This document shows, piece after piece, positions 22,240 to 34,023 of a stretch of DNA of 64,000 nt. The DNA is from Pogostemon cablin (Eukaryota > Streptophyta > Magnoliopsida > Lamiales > Lamiaceae). The notes under the pieces are model-generated. The model made no database searches. It had not been told where the DNA came from and saw nothing but the letters and a program-made list of their open reading frames with translations. The position numbers and the translations under genes were made by a program. Numbering within the stretch: the first letter of the stretch is position 1; each line of letters starts with the position of its first letter. The DNA lies in contig CM042975.1 in NCBI GenBank assembly GCA_023678885.1, positions 26,577,405 through 26,641,404 on the forward strand, read 5' to 3'.

Positions 22240-23083
22240 GCGTAAATATCAAAATTAGTCATGTAAGTATGAAATTCTCAATTTTGGTCATTTTTTGTCC
22301 ACTTTTAATTCTTTTGGTCCAGTTTTGGTCATTTTTCCAAAATTTGATTCTTTTTTGGTCCACTTTTGGTCTTAAATGTATATACTTTCAGACCATTTTT
22401 GGACTTTTTTAACATAAAGGACTAAATTTGGAGAGTTAAATATTTGTTTGGTCCCGTAACTTTTTTTCTTTTTAATTTTAGTCCCAAAAAAGATATTTGT
22501 TTATAATTAGTCTCGTAACTTTAATTTTTCTTTAATTTTGGTCCAATTTTTATCGGATTTGCCACTTGTTGCCGGAAACCGACGAGCGATGCTGACGTGG
22601 CTAGTCCAATTATTTCTCAACCAACCAAAGATTGATGAAACTTAAGAAGAAGAATGAAGACAACACCAAAGACTGCAAAAACGTTTATAGTCACCCCATA
22701 CATAAACATTTTGCAATTTTTGGTGTTATCCTTATTCTTCTTCTTAAGCTTCATCAATATTTGGCTGGTTGGACTCGTCATGTCAGCATCACTTGCCAAT
22801 TTCGGAAACAGGTGGCAAATTCGGCGAAAATTGGACCAAAATTAAAGAAAAATTAAAGTTATGGGACTAATTATAAACAAATATCTTTTTTGGGACTAAA
22901 ATTAAAAAGAAAAAAAGTTACGGGACCAAACAAATATTTAACTCAAATTTGGTCAAAAATGACTAAATTTGGACTAAAACAACTAAATGTAGACAAAAAA
23001 GAACCAAAATTAAAAATTGCAAAAGAAAAATGACTAAATTTGGAAAACACCATACTTACAGAACTAATTTTGATATTTACTCT
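22240..23083. mobile_element. Large nested foldback element with putative 8-bp target duplication
   Basis: Outer arms (gtaaatatcaaaattagt at 22242, with its complement ending at 23080) enclose a second inverted pair (gagttaaatatttgtttggt near 22434 and its complement near 22925). Inside that is a third pair around a 60-bp centre. Flanks share ttaaagaa (22232-22239 and 23084-23091). Frames in it are hairpin by-products. The arms share the gtcccgtaac and gggactaa words of the 11457/12584 MITEs. Confidence 0.75.
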
Positions 23084-23091
23084 TTAAAGAA

Positions 23092-23700
23092 TATAATAAT
23101 CGTTTGAACATAAAAGGCCATTTTGAAAATTAAAAAGTAACATCGATATCACTTATGGCGTTTTTATACTACTACATTTTGCTTTTTTTAGAGGATATCT
23201 TTTCCATTTCCAACAAGAGAGTGTAAGTAAAATTATTTTTACAGAGGTGGCCATTAATTGATCGTTCTCTCCCACCACACATGGTGACTGTTTTAAAATG
23301 ATAATAATAATAATAATAATAATTAAAAAAATTAAATGTCAATATTATCGGGTGATATACCTATTGCAGTCGGTCAGAGGATGACTCTTTCGAATTTTAT
23401 AAACTTAATGGACCAGTTTCAAAAAGTGTAAAACCAATGGACCAATTTCATTATCGAAGAAAGTTAATGAACAAAAAAGTGTATTTACTAGAATAAATTA
23501 GTATACAAATACTATAAGTTATAGAAATCGAGCTGCTAATTTGCAGTATTCAAAGAAAGTATATAGAATGATCAGCGCATGTTTTTCAATTGAGTGAGTA
23601 ATTGGTAGGATATAATTCATCTCACGGAATGAGATATGTGAAACGATCTCATACAAGTCTTTGCATACATAAGCACACACAATATCAACTCTTGTCGAAG
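23092..23700. repeat. Spacer downstream of S1 gene, segment copy 1
   Basis: Matches 39990-40480, including aaggccattttgaaaatta, gatatcacttatggcg and gaggtggccattaattgat. Contains an (AAT)n run at 23299-23322. Confidence 0.85.
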
Positions 23701-23720
23701 AGATAAAATATAAAAAAATA

Positions 23721-23726
23721 TTTATT
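23721..23726 (-). terminator. Poly(A) signal AATAAA for the S1 gene, copy 1
   Basis: AATAAA on the minus strand, about 55 bp after the stop codon; also present at the same place in copy 2. Confidence 0.5.
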
Positions 23727-23780
23727 CAAAAGATAAAGATATTTCAAACATTATTTAAATAAATATACAGTTTGCCCTAC

Positions 23781-24179
23781 CTATGTAAGCCAATCGAATA
23801 GCTTACGAGAGTCGTTTTTCGAAAATACGAAATAAGCACCATCTTCCTTAAAATACCAAAAACATTGGCCATTTGATTCACAATTGCCTTCGACAAGACC
23901 ACTAATAAAATCACCTATTATAAGTTTTGAACCCCAAAATACGTTACAGAAAAGTGTTGGGTCGTTGGTTGTTTGGTAGGTAAAAGGGTAAGAGACAAAG
24001 GGTATCAATTTAAATGTAAAGCTATGTCCATTGGGCTTACACTTAGCCGTAAGCAAAGAATTAGGTGGGAGATTGTTAACGATGTACATCGTAACATCTG
24101 AACCCTGAGATTTGGGTAGGACAATCAACATAACACAAAGGAGGGCAAAAACTTTGGTTGATAAATTGAGATGCTGCAT
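23781..24179 (-). CDS. Plant self-incompatibility S1 (SPH) family protein, copy 1
   Basis: The protein is 132 residues from a single exon, a normal length and structure for this family of small secreted plant proteins. Residues 1-26 form a signal peptide (hydrophobic core FALLCVMLIVL, likely cut after SQG). The mature part starts SDVTMYIVNNLPPNSLL and contains four cysteines in the family's positions (KCKPNG, TLFCNVFW, NCESNG, QCFWYF) and the closing WYFKEDGAYF block. In poppy the family's founder is the stigma S determinant; most members in other plants have no known role, so function here is open. A TATA box lies about 55 bp upstream. It is about 78% identical to the copy at 40562. No break is seen. 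Confidence 0.9.
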   Translation of the reverse strand: MQHLNLSTKVFALLCVMLIVLPKSQGSDVTMYIVNNLPPNSLLTAKCKPNGHSFTFKLIPFVSYPFTYQTTNDPTLFCNVFWGSKLIIGDFISGLVEGNCESNGQCFWYFKEDGAYFVFSKNDSRKLFDWLT

Positions 24180-24233
24180 ATTTACTTGTTTTCTAATTTA
24201 ATTGTTTATTCTAAAACAATTTTGTTGGAGTAG

Positions 24234-24242
24234 TATTTATAG
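24234..24242 (-). promoter_or_regulatory. TATA box of S1 gene copy 1
   Basis: CTATAAATA on the minus strand, about 55 bp upstream of the ATG. The surrounding 300 bp are shared with copy 2 and with the inverted pseudogene copy. Confidence 0.65.
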
Positions 24243-24493
24243 AGGTCACAAACATTCTTAATTTTATTTCCAGATAAGGCTCAAAAATAATTCCTATTTG
24301 AAAAGTTTGACTCTTAATAATATTGGAAAAACACTGATTATGGAAATTAAAAATGAAAAGTTTGACTCTTAATATTTGAAAAAACACTGATTATGGAAAA
24401 ATTAAAAATATGGAGATTTTGAAATTAATATGAAGCTGAATGACGCGATTGTGTTCACATGATTGATTTTATAATCTTATTACAATCTTTTTA

Positions 24494-24528
<35 letters not shown>
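24494..24528. repeat. (TA)n microsatellite at gypsy boundary
   Basis: A TA run lies where the first 33 or so bases of the gypsy 5' LTR should be. Confidence 0.9.
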
Positions 24529-24531
<3 letters not shown>

Positions 24532-26502
24532 TTTGTATGCCTTTTCGTATTATTTTATTCGTATTTTATATATTATTTGATTGTTTTATGTGTTTTCATG
24601 GAAATGTATGTGAATGAGCCTAAATATGTTGAAAACAGTTAAAAATTGGAACGGAAGCTGAAACGAGCATGAAACGGGACTGCCGGGACCCAACACGAGT
24701 TGCAAGGTGCAACACGAGTTGCCAACACGAGTTGAAGCCAACTCGAGTTGGGTCTAAAAATGGCCAAAATCGTCCAATAGCTCAACACGACTTGAGAGGT
24801 GCGACTCGAGTTGCTAACTCGAGTCGAGTTGGGGCCCGAAAGTTGTCCAGAATCATCCAGTAGCTTAACTCGACTTGGGAGAGCCCACTTGACTTGCAGC
24901 TCGAGTCGAGCCGTACCTCTCCAAGTCGAGCAGCAAGTTGTGCGGTGCAAGGCAGGAGTTCAAAATTATACAGTGTGCTTACTCGAGTTGCAAGTCGCAT
25001 CACGACTTGGCAACTCGAGTCGAGTAAGGTTCCTGGAGTCAAATCAGTTTCAGAGTCTCGCAACACGGCCGAACAGGCGAAAGCTCGAGTTGGCTACACG
25101 AGTCGAGCTGGGTAGCTTGATTTGCATTACAAGCAGCTCGACTCGAGCTACTAACTCGAGTAAGGAAGACCAACTCGAGTAAGGGCATTTTTGGGCCAAA
25201 ATCCTGATTTTCACCTGCCAATGTGTATAAGTATGTGTAAAAAATCATTTGATATTAAATTCGAGGCCCAAGATGGGAAAGTGTATAAATAGCTCAAAGT
25301 TCAACATTCAAAGGGAGATTGGAGAATTCCACATAAGGGTTTCACCTCTACACCTAGATCACACACCATTTCTTCCAATACACACCATCATCTTCATTCA
25401 TTTTCATCCATTCTTCATCTCTTCCATTTGGGTGTTAAAGTCCTCAAGAATTCAAGAGCAAGAGGTGGAGATCAAGAAGATTAGAAGATTCTCTTCAAGA
25501 AATTGATAGGGAAGAATTTATTCATCTTGTATTTCTTTTGGATTTGAAACTATGGGTATATGTAATGAATTATTCATGTGTTTTGTTACCATTATCATGT
25601 TAGGCTAATCCCTCTAGTGAGATTAGGGACATGAAGAGCACATTAGGTTTATATTATCATGTGGATTAAATTGGTTCTTGATTTAATTGATGTTGGTTTC
25701 TATTCATGGGTTTTAATTGTTTGATGTTGTGATGACATGGTTTGTTATTCATGAATGATTATTGGTTTAATGGATTGTTGATCAATGGATGATTTATGAT
25801 AATTAAGTGCTATTATAATGTTCATGTGAATGTTACTTGGAGTGAGATGGAAACGACCCTCCTAAGTATTAGAAAGGCATGATAGACATCGAGTTTGAGT
25901 TTGACCAAAAAGATATTTGAACTTGATGAAGGGAACCAATCCATTCGTTAGCTTTAGTACACAAAAATGGAGAGTTAATTCTAATTAGTACCTTCTAAGG
26001 GAGAATTGGAAGTTAATTAGTACCTAGATGGAAGATGTTAATGTCGGGCTTTGATCTTAAGTGCTATTGGGAGTCTTTAGTGGATCAACAACTTTTGTAA
26101 CTCGAAAGGGAGCTTAGGATATAATCGTGATCACCCTTAATCTACATCAATTGAGTTGAATTCCTTTTACATGATAATATGAATTGAGTGTGCTTGGATG
26201 TTTCTAATCCCATGTTTTCCATACTTGAACTTTAGTACCTATTCTCTTTTATTTTCATTTATCTTCACTTGTCATTTCTCTTATTTGCTATTTCATTTAC
26301 TTGTTAATTTGCTTTAGTTGTTAATTTCAAAATCATTCTCAAACCCCCTATCATCCTTACAAAAGTGACTTAAACATGAGCTCACGTATTTTACTAGTCC
26401 AAACTTAACTCCTTTGTGGATTGATAATTTTATTTCTTGGGATATACTACTACAACGATTGAGTATTCTTGCTCGTGAGTATTTTAAAAAAATAGTCAAA
26501 CA
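24529..26502 (+). mobile_element. 5' LTR of the gypsy element
   Basis: Aligns over its length with 34061-36032. TATA box (tataaata) at about 25284. It ends aatagtcaaaca. Confidence 0.85.
24665..25185. repeat. Array of CTCGAGTTG / CACGAGTTG words in the LTR
   Basis: Dozens of actcgagt, cacgagt and cgagtcgag words occur upstream of the TATA box and recur in the 3' LTR (34200-34715). The array is rich in CpG compared with the flanks. Several open frames cross it on both strands as by-products. Confidence 0.85.
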
Positions 26503-26508
26503 AGAAAT

Positions 26509-26527
26509 TGGTGCCATTGCCGGGGGA
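26509..26527 (+). promoter_or_regulatory. Primer binding site of the gypsy element
   Basis: tggtgccattgccggggga differs at two positions from the TGGCGCCGTTGCCGGGGA site known in Athila/Tat-type elements, which pairs with the 3' end of plant tRNA-Asp. Confidence 0.75.
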
Positions 26528-26650
26528 GTTTAACGGATTAGTGGAATACTGTGTTATTATTTTAGTTGTTCTTGATAAGGATACTTTTTATTTTATTTTA
26601 TTTCCTATTTTTGTTTGTGATCTCACTCTTTAAATTTTCGTAGGTGTTTT

Positions 26651-28570
26651 ATGATCACAAGATCAAAGGGAAATCAATCGATCATTCCTTTGAATTTGGA
26701 GATAGAGAAGACCGCACGACAAAGGAAACGAGAGAGATGGAAAGTTAGAAAAGAAAATATGGAGAATCAACGTGGAGCTAATGTCAATCATAAAACCCAC
26801 CCCAAGATCCATTACAAGATCAAAGGGGGGTACAAGAAGGAGTGCAAGAGAATCAAGCGAAGATGTTTAGGAATTTCATTGCTCAAAATCAAGATTACAT
26901 GCAATTGCTTGCAAATCAAGAGGCTCAAAGGATACTCCAACAACAAGAGTTGCAAAGGCCTAGAGCAATTCGGGATTACTTCCAACCGAGAGCCGTGCAC
27001 AATATGGTTCCTCCAGTTCAAGCCAACAATTTTGAAATCAAGTCCGGATTGATCAACATGGTCAAAGAAAATCAGTTTGGGGGAGGTCCTCTTGAAGACC
27101 CGAATACTCATCTAGCTACTTTCTTGGAAGTTGCAAATACCGTCAAGATGAATGGAGTGTCGGATGATGCTATTCGGATGAGGTTATTCTCTCTTTCTCT
27201 AAGGGACAAGGCTAAAGCATGGTTCAATAAAATTCCATTGGGAAGTTGTAATACATGGGAAGATCTTGAGCAAAGGTTCCTAAACAAGTACTTTCCTCCT
27301 TCGAAGACTCTCCAAATGAAAAGTCTTATCACTCAATTTAGGTAACTTCCGGATGAGAGTTTTTATGAAGCATGGAAACGCTACAAAAAGATACTACGAA
27401 AGTGTCGTCAATATGATTTTCATGAGAATCAATAAGTGGCTTTCTTTTATCAAGGGTTGAGTCAACAAAATCGGATGCATGTAGATGCCTCATCCGGAGG
27501 GTCTATATTTGGAGTGGATACTATGAAAGCTATGAAAATTTTTAAAGATATTGGAATGAATGCTTATCAATAGCCTTCCAAGAGAGTAATGAGAGCTTAT
27601 GCATTCGAAAAGATAGCTTAAGTGGAGAGTGTTAATAAAGTGAAGAGTGATGTTTTTCAAAGTGAAGGAATGAAATAATTTAATGAGGGCATCCATGCTT
27701 TAACAAAGCAATTGAATTTGATCACTCAAGGAGTGAGTCAAGGAGAAAGTACAAGTGCTAACTTGAATAATGAGAGCAATGTTATGCAAGGTGTAGAGGA
27801 TGTTGCTTATTTAGATAGGAGAAATTACCAAGGGAATGAGGTAATTATCCTTCTAACCAAGGTAATTTTCAAGGATGATATCAAGGGCATGCTCGGGGGA
27901 GTAATTTCAATCAATCAAGTGGAGGTTATCAAGCTCCAAGAAAGCATGAAAATCTTTCTTACTCCAATACTCAAGCCGCCGTGGAAATTCCTCAAGGAAT
28001 TGATCCGAGTTCTAAGCCACCCAATGGAGAAGGTAAATCATCATTGGAAGAGACATTGATAGCATTCATGAAAGATACAAGGACTTAGATGGAAAGAAAA
28101 GATGCTAAGTAGAGGTTAGAATGGAGGAAAATGAAAAGAAATCCGATAATAGGATGAGAGCTTTTGAGTATCAAATGGGATATATTGCTTCTTCCGTGGG
28201 ATCTCAACACCAACAAGGAAAATTTTCACCTACCACTGTAACTAATCCTAAAGAAGATTGCAAAGCTATCACTCTTAGGAGTGGAAAAGAGTATAAGGAG
28301 CCTCCTATGCCTCAAGAGAATAGTGTTGTTGTTGAAGGGGAAGTGGAACGAATGGTTGAAGAAGGGTTGGTGTAAGAGGAGATTGAAGTGGATGAGGTAA
28401 GTAAGACAAAAGAAGTTGTTGAGCAAAAGAAAGATGAAGAGAAGATAGAGAGAATTTCAAAGTGGAAGAAGGCAAAGGAGTTAAGAGAAAAGGAAGTTGA
28501 AGTTGAAAGAGATAGTTGGGGGATACCCAAGACTCAAGTACTAGTTCCTTTTCCTGAAGAAGGGTTTAGA
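26651..28570 (+). pseudogene. Gypsy gag, with frameshifts and stops
   Basis: An ATG at 26651 opens a basic N-terminus (MITRSKGNQS). The frame shifts near a G-run at 26826 and continues from 26842 to 27345 as the retrotransposon gag core: IKSGLINMVKENQFGG, then HLATFLEVANTVK, AKAWFNKIP, and TWEDLEQRFLNKYFPP. Stops follow near 27346, 27433 and further on, and remaining blocks are spread over frames to about 28570, ending in a coiled-coil-like Glu/Lys-rich stretch. Its job would be the capsid of the virus-like particle. It is broken. Confidence 0.8.
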
Positions 28571-28637
28571 TGAGAGGTTCAAAAAGTTTCTTGAAATCTT
28601 CAAGAAGATTCAAATCAATATCCCTTTCGCTGATGCT

Positions 28638-29302
28638 TTGGAGCAAATGCCTCATTATGCTCGTTTCTTGAAAGATATCATGGGAAAGAAAAGAAGTCTC
28701 GTGAAAAATGAAATGGTTAATCTAACCAAAGAGTGTAGTGTCATTCTGCAACGGAAACTTCCTCAAAAATTGAAGAATCCGGGTAGTTTTACTATACCAT
28801 GTGAAATGGAAAAGAACAAGAAGAACAAGGCTCTTTGTGATCTCGGTGCAAGCATTAATCTAATGCCTCTTTCCATATTCAAGAAGCTTGGGTTAGGTGA
28901 AGTAAAGCCAACTTCCATCATTCTTCAATTGGTGGATAAATCTATGGCACATCCAAAAGGAGTAATTGAAGACGTGTTGGTTAAGGTGGATAAGTTCGTA
29001 TTTCCGATAGACTTTGTTATTATAGATATGGAGGAGGATGAAAATGTACCATTGATTTTTGGGAGGCCATTTCTTGCTACCGGGAGAGCTCTTATTGATG
29101 TCTACAAGGGAGAGTTGAAATTGAGAGTGAATGATGAGGAGGTGGTATTCTCTCTAAACAAGGCCATGCAATATCTAATGAATGATGAAGAGTGTAAAAG
29201 TGTGGATGTTGTAAAGGGAAGTGTCGAGGAAAGTTGGCCTTCTATTGTAACCAAGGATCCACTTGAACTTTGTTTGAGCAATTCTCTATCTCTTTCTAAT
29301 AT
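28638..29302 (+). pseudogene. Gypsy aspartic protease region, truncated
   Basis: The frame carries ALCDLGASINLMPLSIFKKL, the DxGA-type active site of Athila-lineage retropepsin. Upstream is a linker with QMPHYARFLKDI; downstream are IEDVLVKVDKF and FGRPFLATG, the usual flap and closing strand. The frame runs on to 29339, but from about 29303 it is on the other strand of an inserted GH3 fragment. The protease core is intact; the polyprotein is cut right after it. Confidence 0.85.
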
Positions 29303-29303
29303 A

Positions 29304-29485
29304 AAACCCCAGACTCGGAGAATGTCACCGAGTCGGTAATGATTCAATCCTACATGTGTGGTGACAACGATCTCGTACTCCTTGTCGGGTTTGACGTTTA
29401 TGAGGTTGACAAGGCGTTGGTAAGTGTTGGTGTCGGGGGAGTCGGGATGATGGGGTAGGAACTCGAAGTAGGCCATGTTTGGCAT
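29304..29485 (-). pseudogene. GH3 acyl-amido synthetase exon fragment
   Basis: The minus strand reads MPNMAYFEFLPH, then LVNLINVKPDKEYEIVVTT, then YRLGDILRVWGF. These are three consecutive conserved blocks of plant GH3 enzymes, which conjugate amino acids to auxin or jasmonate. Only about 60 codons are present, with no stop. Base composition is GC-richer than the flanks. It sits between gypsy protease sequence on the left and a copia 3' LTR on the right, in the same orientation as the copia. It is a displaced exon piece. Confidence 0.82.
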
Positions 29486-29486
29486 T

Positions 29487-31985
29487 CTTAAGAACACAAG
29501 AAAGATTTAACTTCTTCTTCTAATCTCACGTATGATCACACTTAGTTACTCACACAAATTGAAATGAATTGAGTAATGAAAAACTGAAAGAATAACATGG
29601 TTTATAGTGGTTCAGCTTAGAGGCTTACGTCCACTCTTAAGAAGGAGAAAACTTTTCACTATGATGATGAAGATTACAAAGTGACAAACTGAAAGATCTA
29701 TCACACTTATATGAACCCTAACTTCTTGATGATGATCTAATATGAATGTATAACATCTGTACGTATTGATTCTTTGTTCAACCTTCCTTGTTAACTGAAT
29801 CTGTTGCAACAGAAGAATCAATCAACTGCTCTATTCCTTGCCACATCATCAATCATTTCTCAACTTCACTTAGCTGCTGATCCAACGGCTCACACTCAAC
29901 CTTTCTCATGCAATCTTGACCCTTGATCTGCATGGTAACTTCTGATACTCAATCCCACGTGGCAAGTTGATAATCTTCATGCAACACATGAATGCATGCA
30001 AGACTATACTACAACATACTCCACCTTAGACCTTGCATCATCATGTATTATGTTTCCTTCCACACTGCTGCATTACAGGTTGCAGCCACCTCTTACTTTC
30101 TTTAGTTCAAACTGATCAAGCTTTTACACAATTCATACTTCTGAACTGGTAAAGCTTTGATAAACGCATCAGCTGGATTCTCTGATGTCCTTATCTTCTT
30201 GACATCCACTGAACTCTTTTCTATCAAATCTCTTATGAAATATAGCCTTACATCTATATGTTTGGTTCTTTCATGATACCCTTGATGTTTGGCAAGATGA
30301 ACTACACTTTGATTATCACAATATACCTCAACTACATCTTGATGTACTCCAAACTCCTTTAAAATACCAATTAACTAACCACCTTCCTTTATTGCTTCAG
30401 TGAGAGCATTAAATTCTGCTTCAGTTGTTGAGAGAGCTACTATTTGTTGATGTGTAGCTTTCCAACTAACAGCTGTACCAAATAGAGTAAACACATACCC
30501 TGTAAGTGACTTCCTATTATCCACATTTGCTGCATAATCAGCTTCCACATTACCAAGGATAGCTTTGTCCCAGGTTGATACTTTCTGAAACCTTAAACCT
30601 GATGTAATGGTTCCTTTCACATATCTGAGTGCCAACTTAACTGCTTTCCAATGTAATAACCCTAGATTACTCATAAATCTACTAATTATACTCATCACAT
30701 AAGCCAAATCCGGCCTACAACACACCATTGCATACATCAAGCTGCCTACTGCACTTGCATATGGTATGTTGATCATTTCCAGCTTTTCCTTTTCTGTTGA
30801 AGGTCCTTGTTGTAGTGACAGATTTACACCTGGTTTAGCTGGTGTTGAAACACTCTTGCACAAACTCATATTGAATCTTTTAAGAACTTTATCCAAATAT
30901 GATTCCTGAAACAACCTTGGCTTATTAGATGATCTATTTCTTTCTATCTGCATTCCAAGAATCACCTTTGCCTCTCCCAGGTCTTTCATGTCAAACTCTA
31001 ACTTGAGAATTTGCTTTACTTCATCTATACCTGCTAGATCTTGACAAGCTATCAGAATATCATCAACATATAAGAGTAGGTATGTATAATATCCATCCTT
31101 GTATCTGACATATGCACAACTATCATGTAAGCTCCTACTGAATCCTTTTGAGGTAATATAATCATCAAACTTTAAATACCACTGTCTTGGGCTTTGTTTC
31201 AATCCATACAGTGACTTAAACAATAAGCAAGCCTTGGTATCTGCATTATCTACATGTACACCTTCAGGAATCTTCATGTAAATATTTTCTCCTAAACTTC
31301 CATGTAGAAAGACAGTAGTCACATCCATCTGGTACAACTCAAGATCAAATTGAGTTACTAGTGACAGCAAGATCCTAATGGAATAATGCTTAACTACTGG
31401 TGAGAAAATTTCATTATAATCCACATCTTCCTATTGTGAAAAACCCCTTGCTATAAGTCTAGCCTTATACCTGATTCCTCCTTCCTTGCTTGTCACAGGT
31501 TTCTTTTTGAAAAATCCACTTACAGCCAACTAGCTTTTGAGATTTAGGTCTGTCAACTATTTTACATGTCTTGTTTTTATGCAATGACACTATTTCTTCA
31601 TCCGTAGCATCCATCCACTTATTACTTTCCTTCCCAGATATTGCCTCTTGATAAGATCTTGGCTCATATATCTCCACATCAGATGCTACAAATAAAGCAT
31701 ATGACACTATATCAGCTTCCATATATCTGATAGGTGGCCTGATCTGTCTTCTCAGTCTGTCTCTAACCAGTTGATAACTACTGAGATCATATCTAGATCC
31801 TGTTGATGCAGGTGACTGTTGTTCCTTACTTGAACTAATGGATTGTTGAATACCTTTCCTTGCAGGCTCCACCTTAGACTCAGCTTAGACTCAGAAGTCT
31901 CTGTTGTAACAGATATTACAGAATCCTTTTGAATCAATGGCATCATCTTTTCATTAAATGTGACATTCCTGCTTACAAGAAACTT
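29487..31985 (-). mobile_element. Truncated copia element inside the gypsy
   Basis: It is read on the minus strand. A 3' LTR (30016 down to about 29487, starting TGTTGTAGTATAG after an aaggtggagta purine tract) follows a pol 3' half. The family is close to the element at 45879, whose LTR starts TGTTGAAGTATG after the same tract. The 5' LTR, gag, protease and most of integrase are missing beyond 31985. Confidence 0.8.
30130..31985 (-). pseudogene. Copia RT-RNase H, broken
   Basis: The integrase C-terminus and linker come first (31985-31872, then 31872-31465 with RSYQEAISGKESNKW and LVGCKWIF). A break at about 31430-31465 precedes the main frame (31424-30375). That frame has MDYNEIFSPVVKH, LYQMDVTTVFLHG, LYGLKQSPRQWY, the catalytic YVDDILIACQ, and RNase H blocks KSLTGYVF and LSTTEAEFNAL. 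A stop at 30375 follows, and the RNase H tail continues in frame to about 30130 (CDNQS, YHERTKHIDV, NPADAFIKAL). It shares long blocks with the copia at 45879. Not functional. Confidence 0.85.
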
Positions 31986-34023
31986 ATTAATACGTGTTGA
32001 AGAAAAGAGAAGTGCTTCATGGATTCGAGTAAGGATATCGCACCACTTGTTGCAAACTTAAGTCTCGACTCTTGTCTCGAGCTAAGTTTGGGGGGATAGT
32101 GTGTGGTGGACATAACTTGATCTGTTTGAATCATATGCTTCTCCACAAGAAGATCATCAATGGAAACTACAAGGGTAAGTCTCACCACTTTTTGCAAACT
32201 TAATTCTCAATTCTTGTTTCGATTTAAGTTTGGGGAGAGAGTGTGTTGTGTGACTCACCACTTGAGTATGATTCTTGTAAAATTGGGTCAAATTTTAAAA
32301 ATTTTTCTCATGAGTTTGGGTTTGATTTTGGTATGATTGGTGGTGTTAAAGTGCATGATAGACCATATTTTTAATGAAATTGTTGAGCTAATGGTGTTTG
32401 TTGAGTGTTTGAGCATGAATGAGAGGTATTGGAAGCATGATGGAGCTTAGAGCTAACGCTTTTCTTACCAAATGCATATTGAGGGAGTACTCTACACCTT
32501 ATCACCTTTAATTGCTTGACATGATTTAATTTTGATTTGGAATAATGTGATTAGCATGCTACTTCATGTGTTTTTTTGTGGGAGGTTTACTTTCATAATT
32601 TAGGATTTCAATTTTCAATCAAAGATGGGGATGTATGTGAGCTTAAATGTTATGGATGATTTGAATGTGTGTTTCATTGTTTATTGATGGTGAATTTTAT
32701 TATTGCATGTTATGCGTTCTCGTGTTGTTTCTTGTTTGTTGAGTCTTTGTTTTTATTATGTGTTTTGTGTGTATCTTTAATTTTATCTTGGGATGTTTGA
32801 TGGTTTATTTTGGGATGTAATGAGTCATTTTTGAATATGAGTAATGATATGTTGTGGTGATAAGTGATAACAAGTTATGATTAAGAATCTCTATACTTTC
32901 AAATTGTGACATGTTTTACTTAACTTGTTCAATTTTGAGATGCGTGTGGTGTAATAAGTTCCTTAAGGTCCGAGCACAAGCTTGTGAGAATTTGAGCCTC
33001 AACCGTGCATACATGGTATTTTTCTTCATGAGTGGATCGATTGAGTTTTGATAAGCTAGAACTTGCTCAAGGACTATAGGAACGAGCCCGATTTGTGGAG
33101 ATTAGTGAGATAGTCTAAGGTCATCCTTGTTATTATATTCATTGTCATATATTTCCCTACCATGAACATCATCCCTAGTCAACCACTTTGAGCCTATAAG
33201 CTTATTTCTTGTGAATTTAGCACATTACAAGCCTTAATTACCCACTCAAGCTTATATATACCCTTTAAGTGAGTGATTGAGGAGATGGTAGCTAAAAATG
33301 ATTGATTGATTCGCAAAAAAAGAAAAGGACATAGTAAACAAGCAAGAAAAATGATGAAAAGAGCAAAAACAAGAATACACATGCAACCTCAAAGTAAGAG
33401 AATGAGCAAAGGAACATCAAAATGCTCAAGTAAACAAAATTCAAAGAAATGAAGCATGCAACAAAAGAATCTCAATCCTAGGAAAGTTAATGAATGGTGC
33501 TTGAGATGTGTAAAGATAAGAAAGGAAGAAATGAAAGTGAAGAAGTTGAGAAAATTGGTCATCTCTTCGATTACTTACACATGATTAGTCACTCTTATCC
33601 ATAAACTTCCTACCCTACCAAAGAGCCTATCATTACATCCTTAATTAAAGACCTTTTTGATCATTAATTGAAATTTTAGTGGTTTGTGAATGTAGTCCGC
33701 GAGCAAGCTTATAGCGAGTCAAGCTAATTGGTTGATGAGTCTTGCTTAACCCTATGTCACAGAGTGTTGAGTGAAATTGATATCCGATGTGAGGCTTGGA
33801 CCAAAAAGGGACTATATTATACCTTATTCTCTTTTAATTGAACTTGTTAATTCTTCATGTTATGATTTTAATGTTGTAGGATGATTTAGCATAGTTTGTA
33901 GTTATTATTATTATCGATGTGTTATTGCTTATATTTGTTAGGTCTTTCCCAGGTGAAAATCACTCTTCTTATTTTGTCATTTTCGTTGCTCGGGGACGAG
34001 CAACACTTTAAGTTTGGGGGGTT
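31986..34023 (+). other. Gypsy 3' non-coding region and polypurine tract
   Basis: No coding frame is seen, as is usual for Athila/Tat elements between pol and the 3' LTR. Two related blocks (about 32040-32100 and 32180-32245: gcaaacttaa, tctcg, aagtttgggg) look like an internal duplication that includes a polypurine-like tract. The true tract, aagtttgggggg, is at 34010-34021. Confidence 0.65.

Noticed and set aside
22617..22856. Three overlapping short frames on both strands
   Set aside because: They mirror each other because the DNA is a hairpin.
24639..25182. Several Ser/Arg-rich frames on both strands, repeated at 34101-34710
   Set aside because: All follow from the CGAGT word array in the two LTRs, open in several frames at once.
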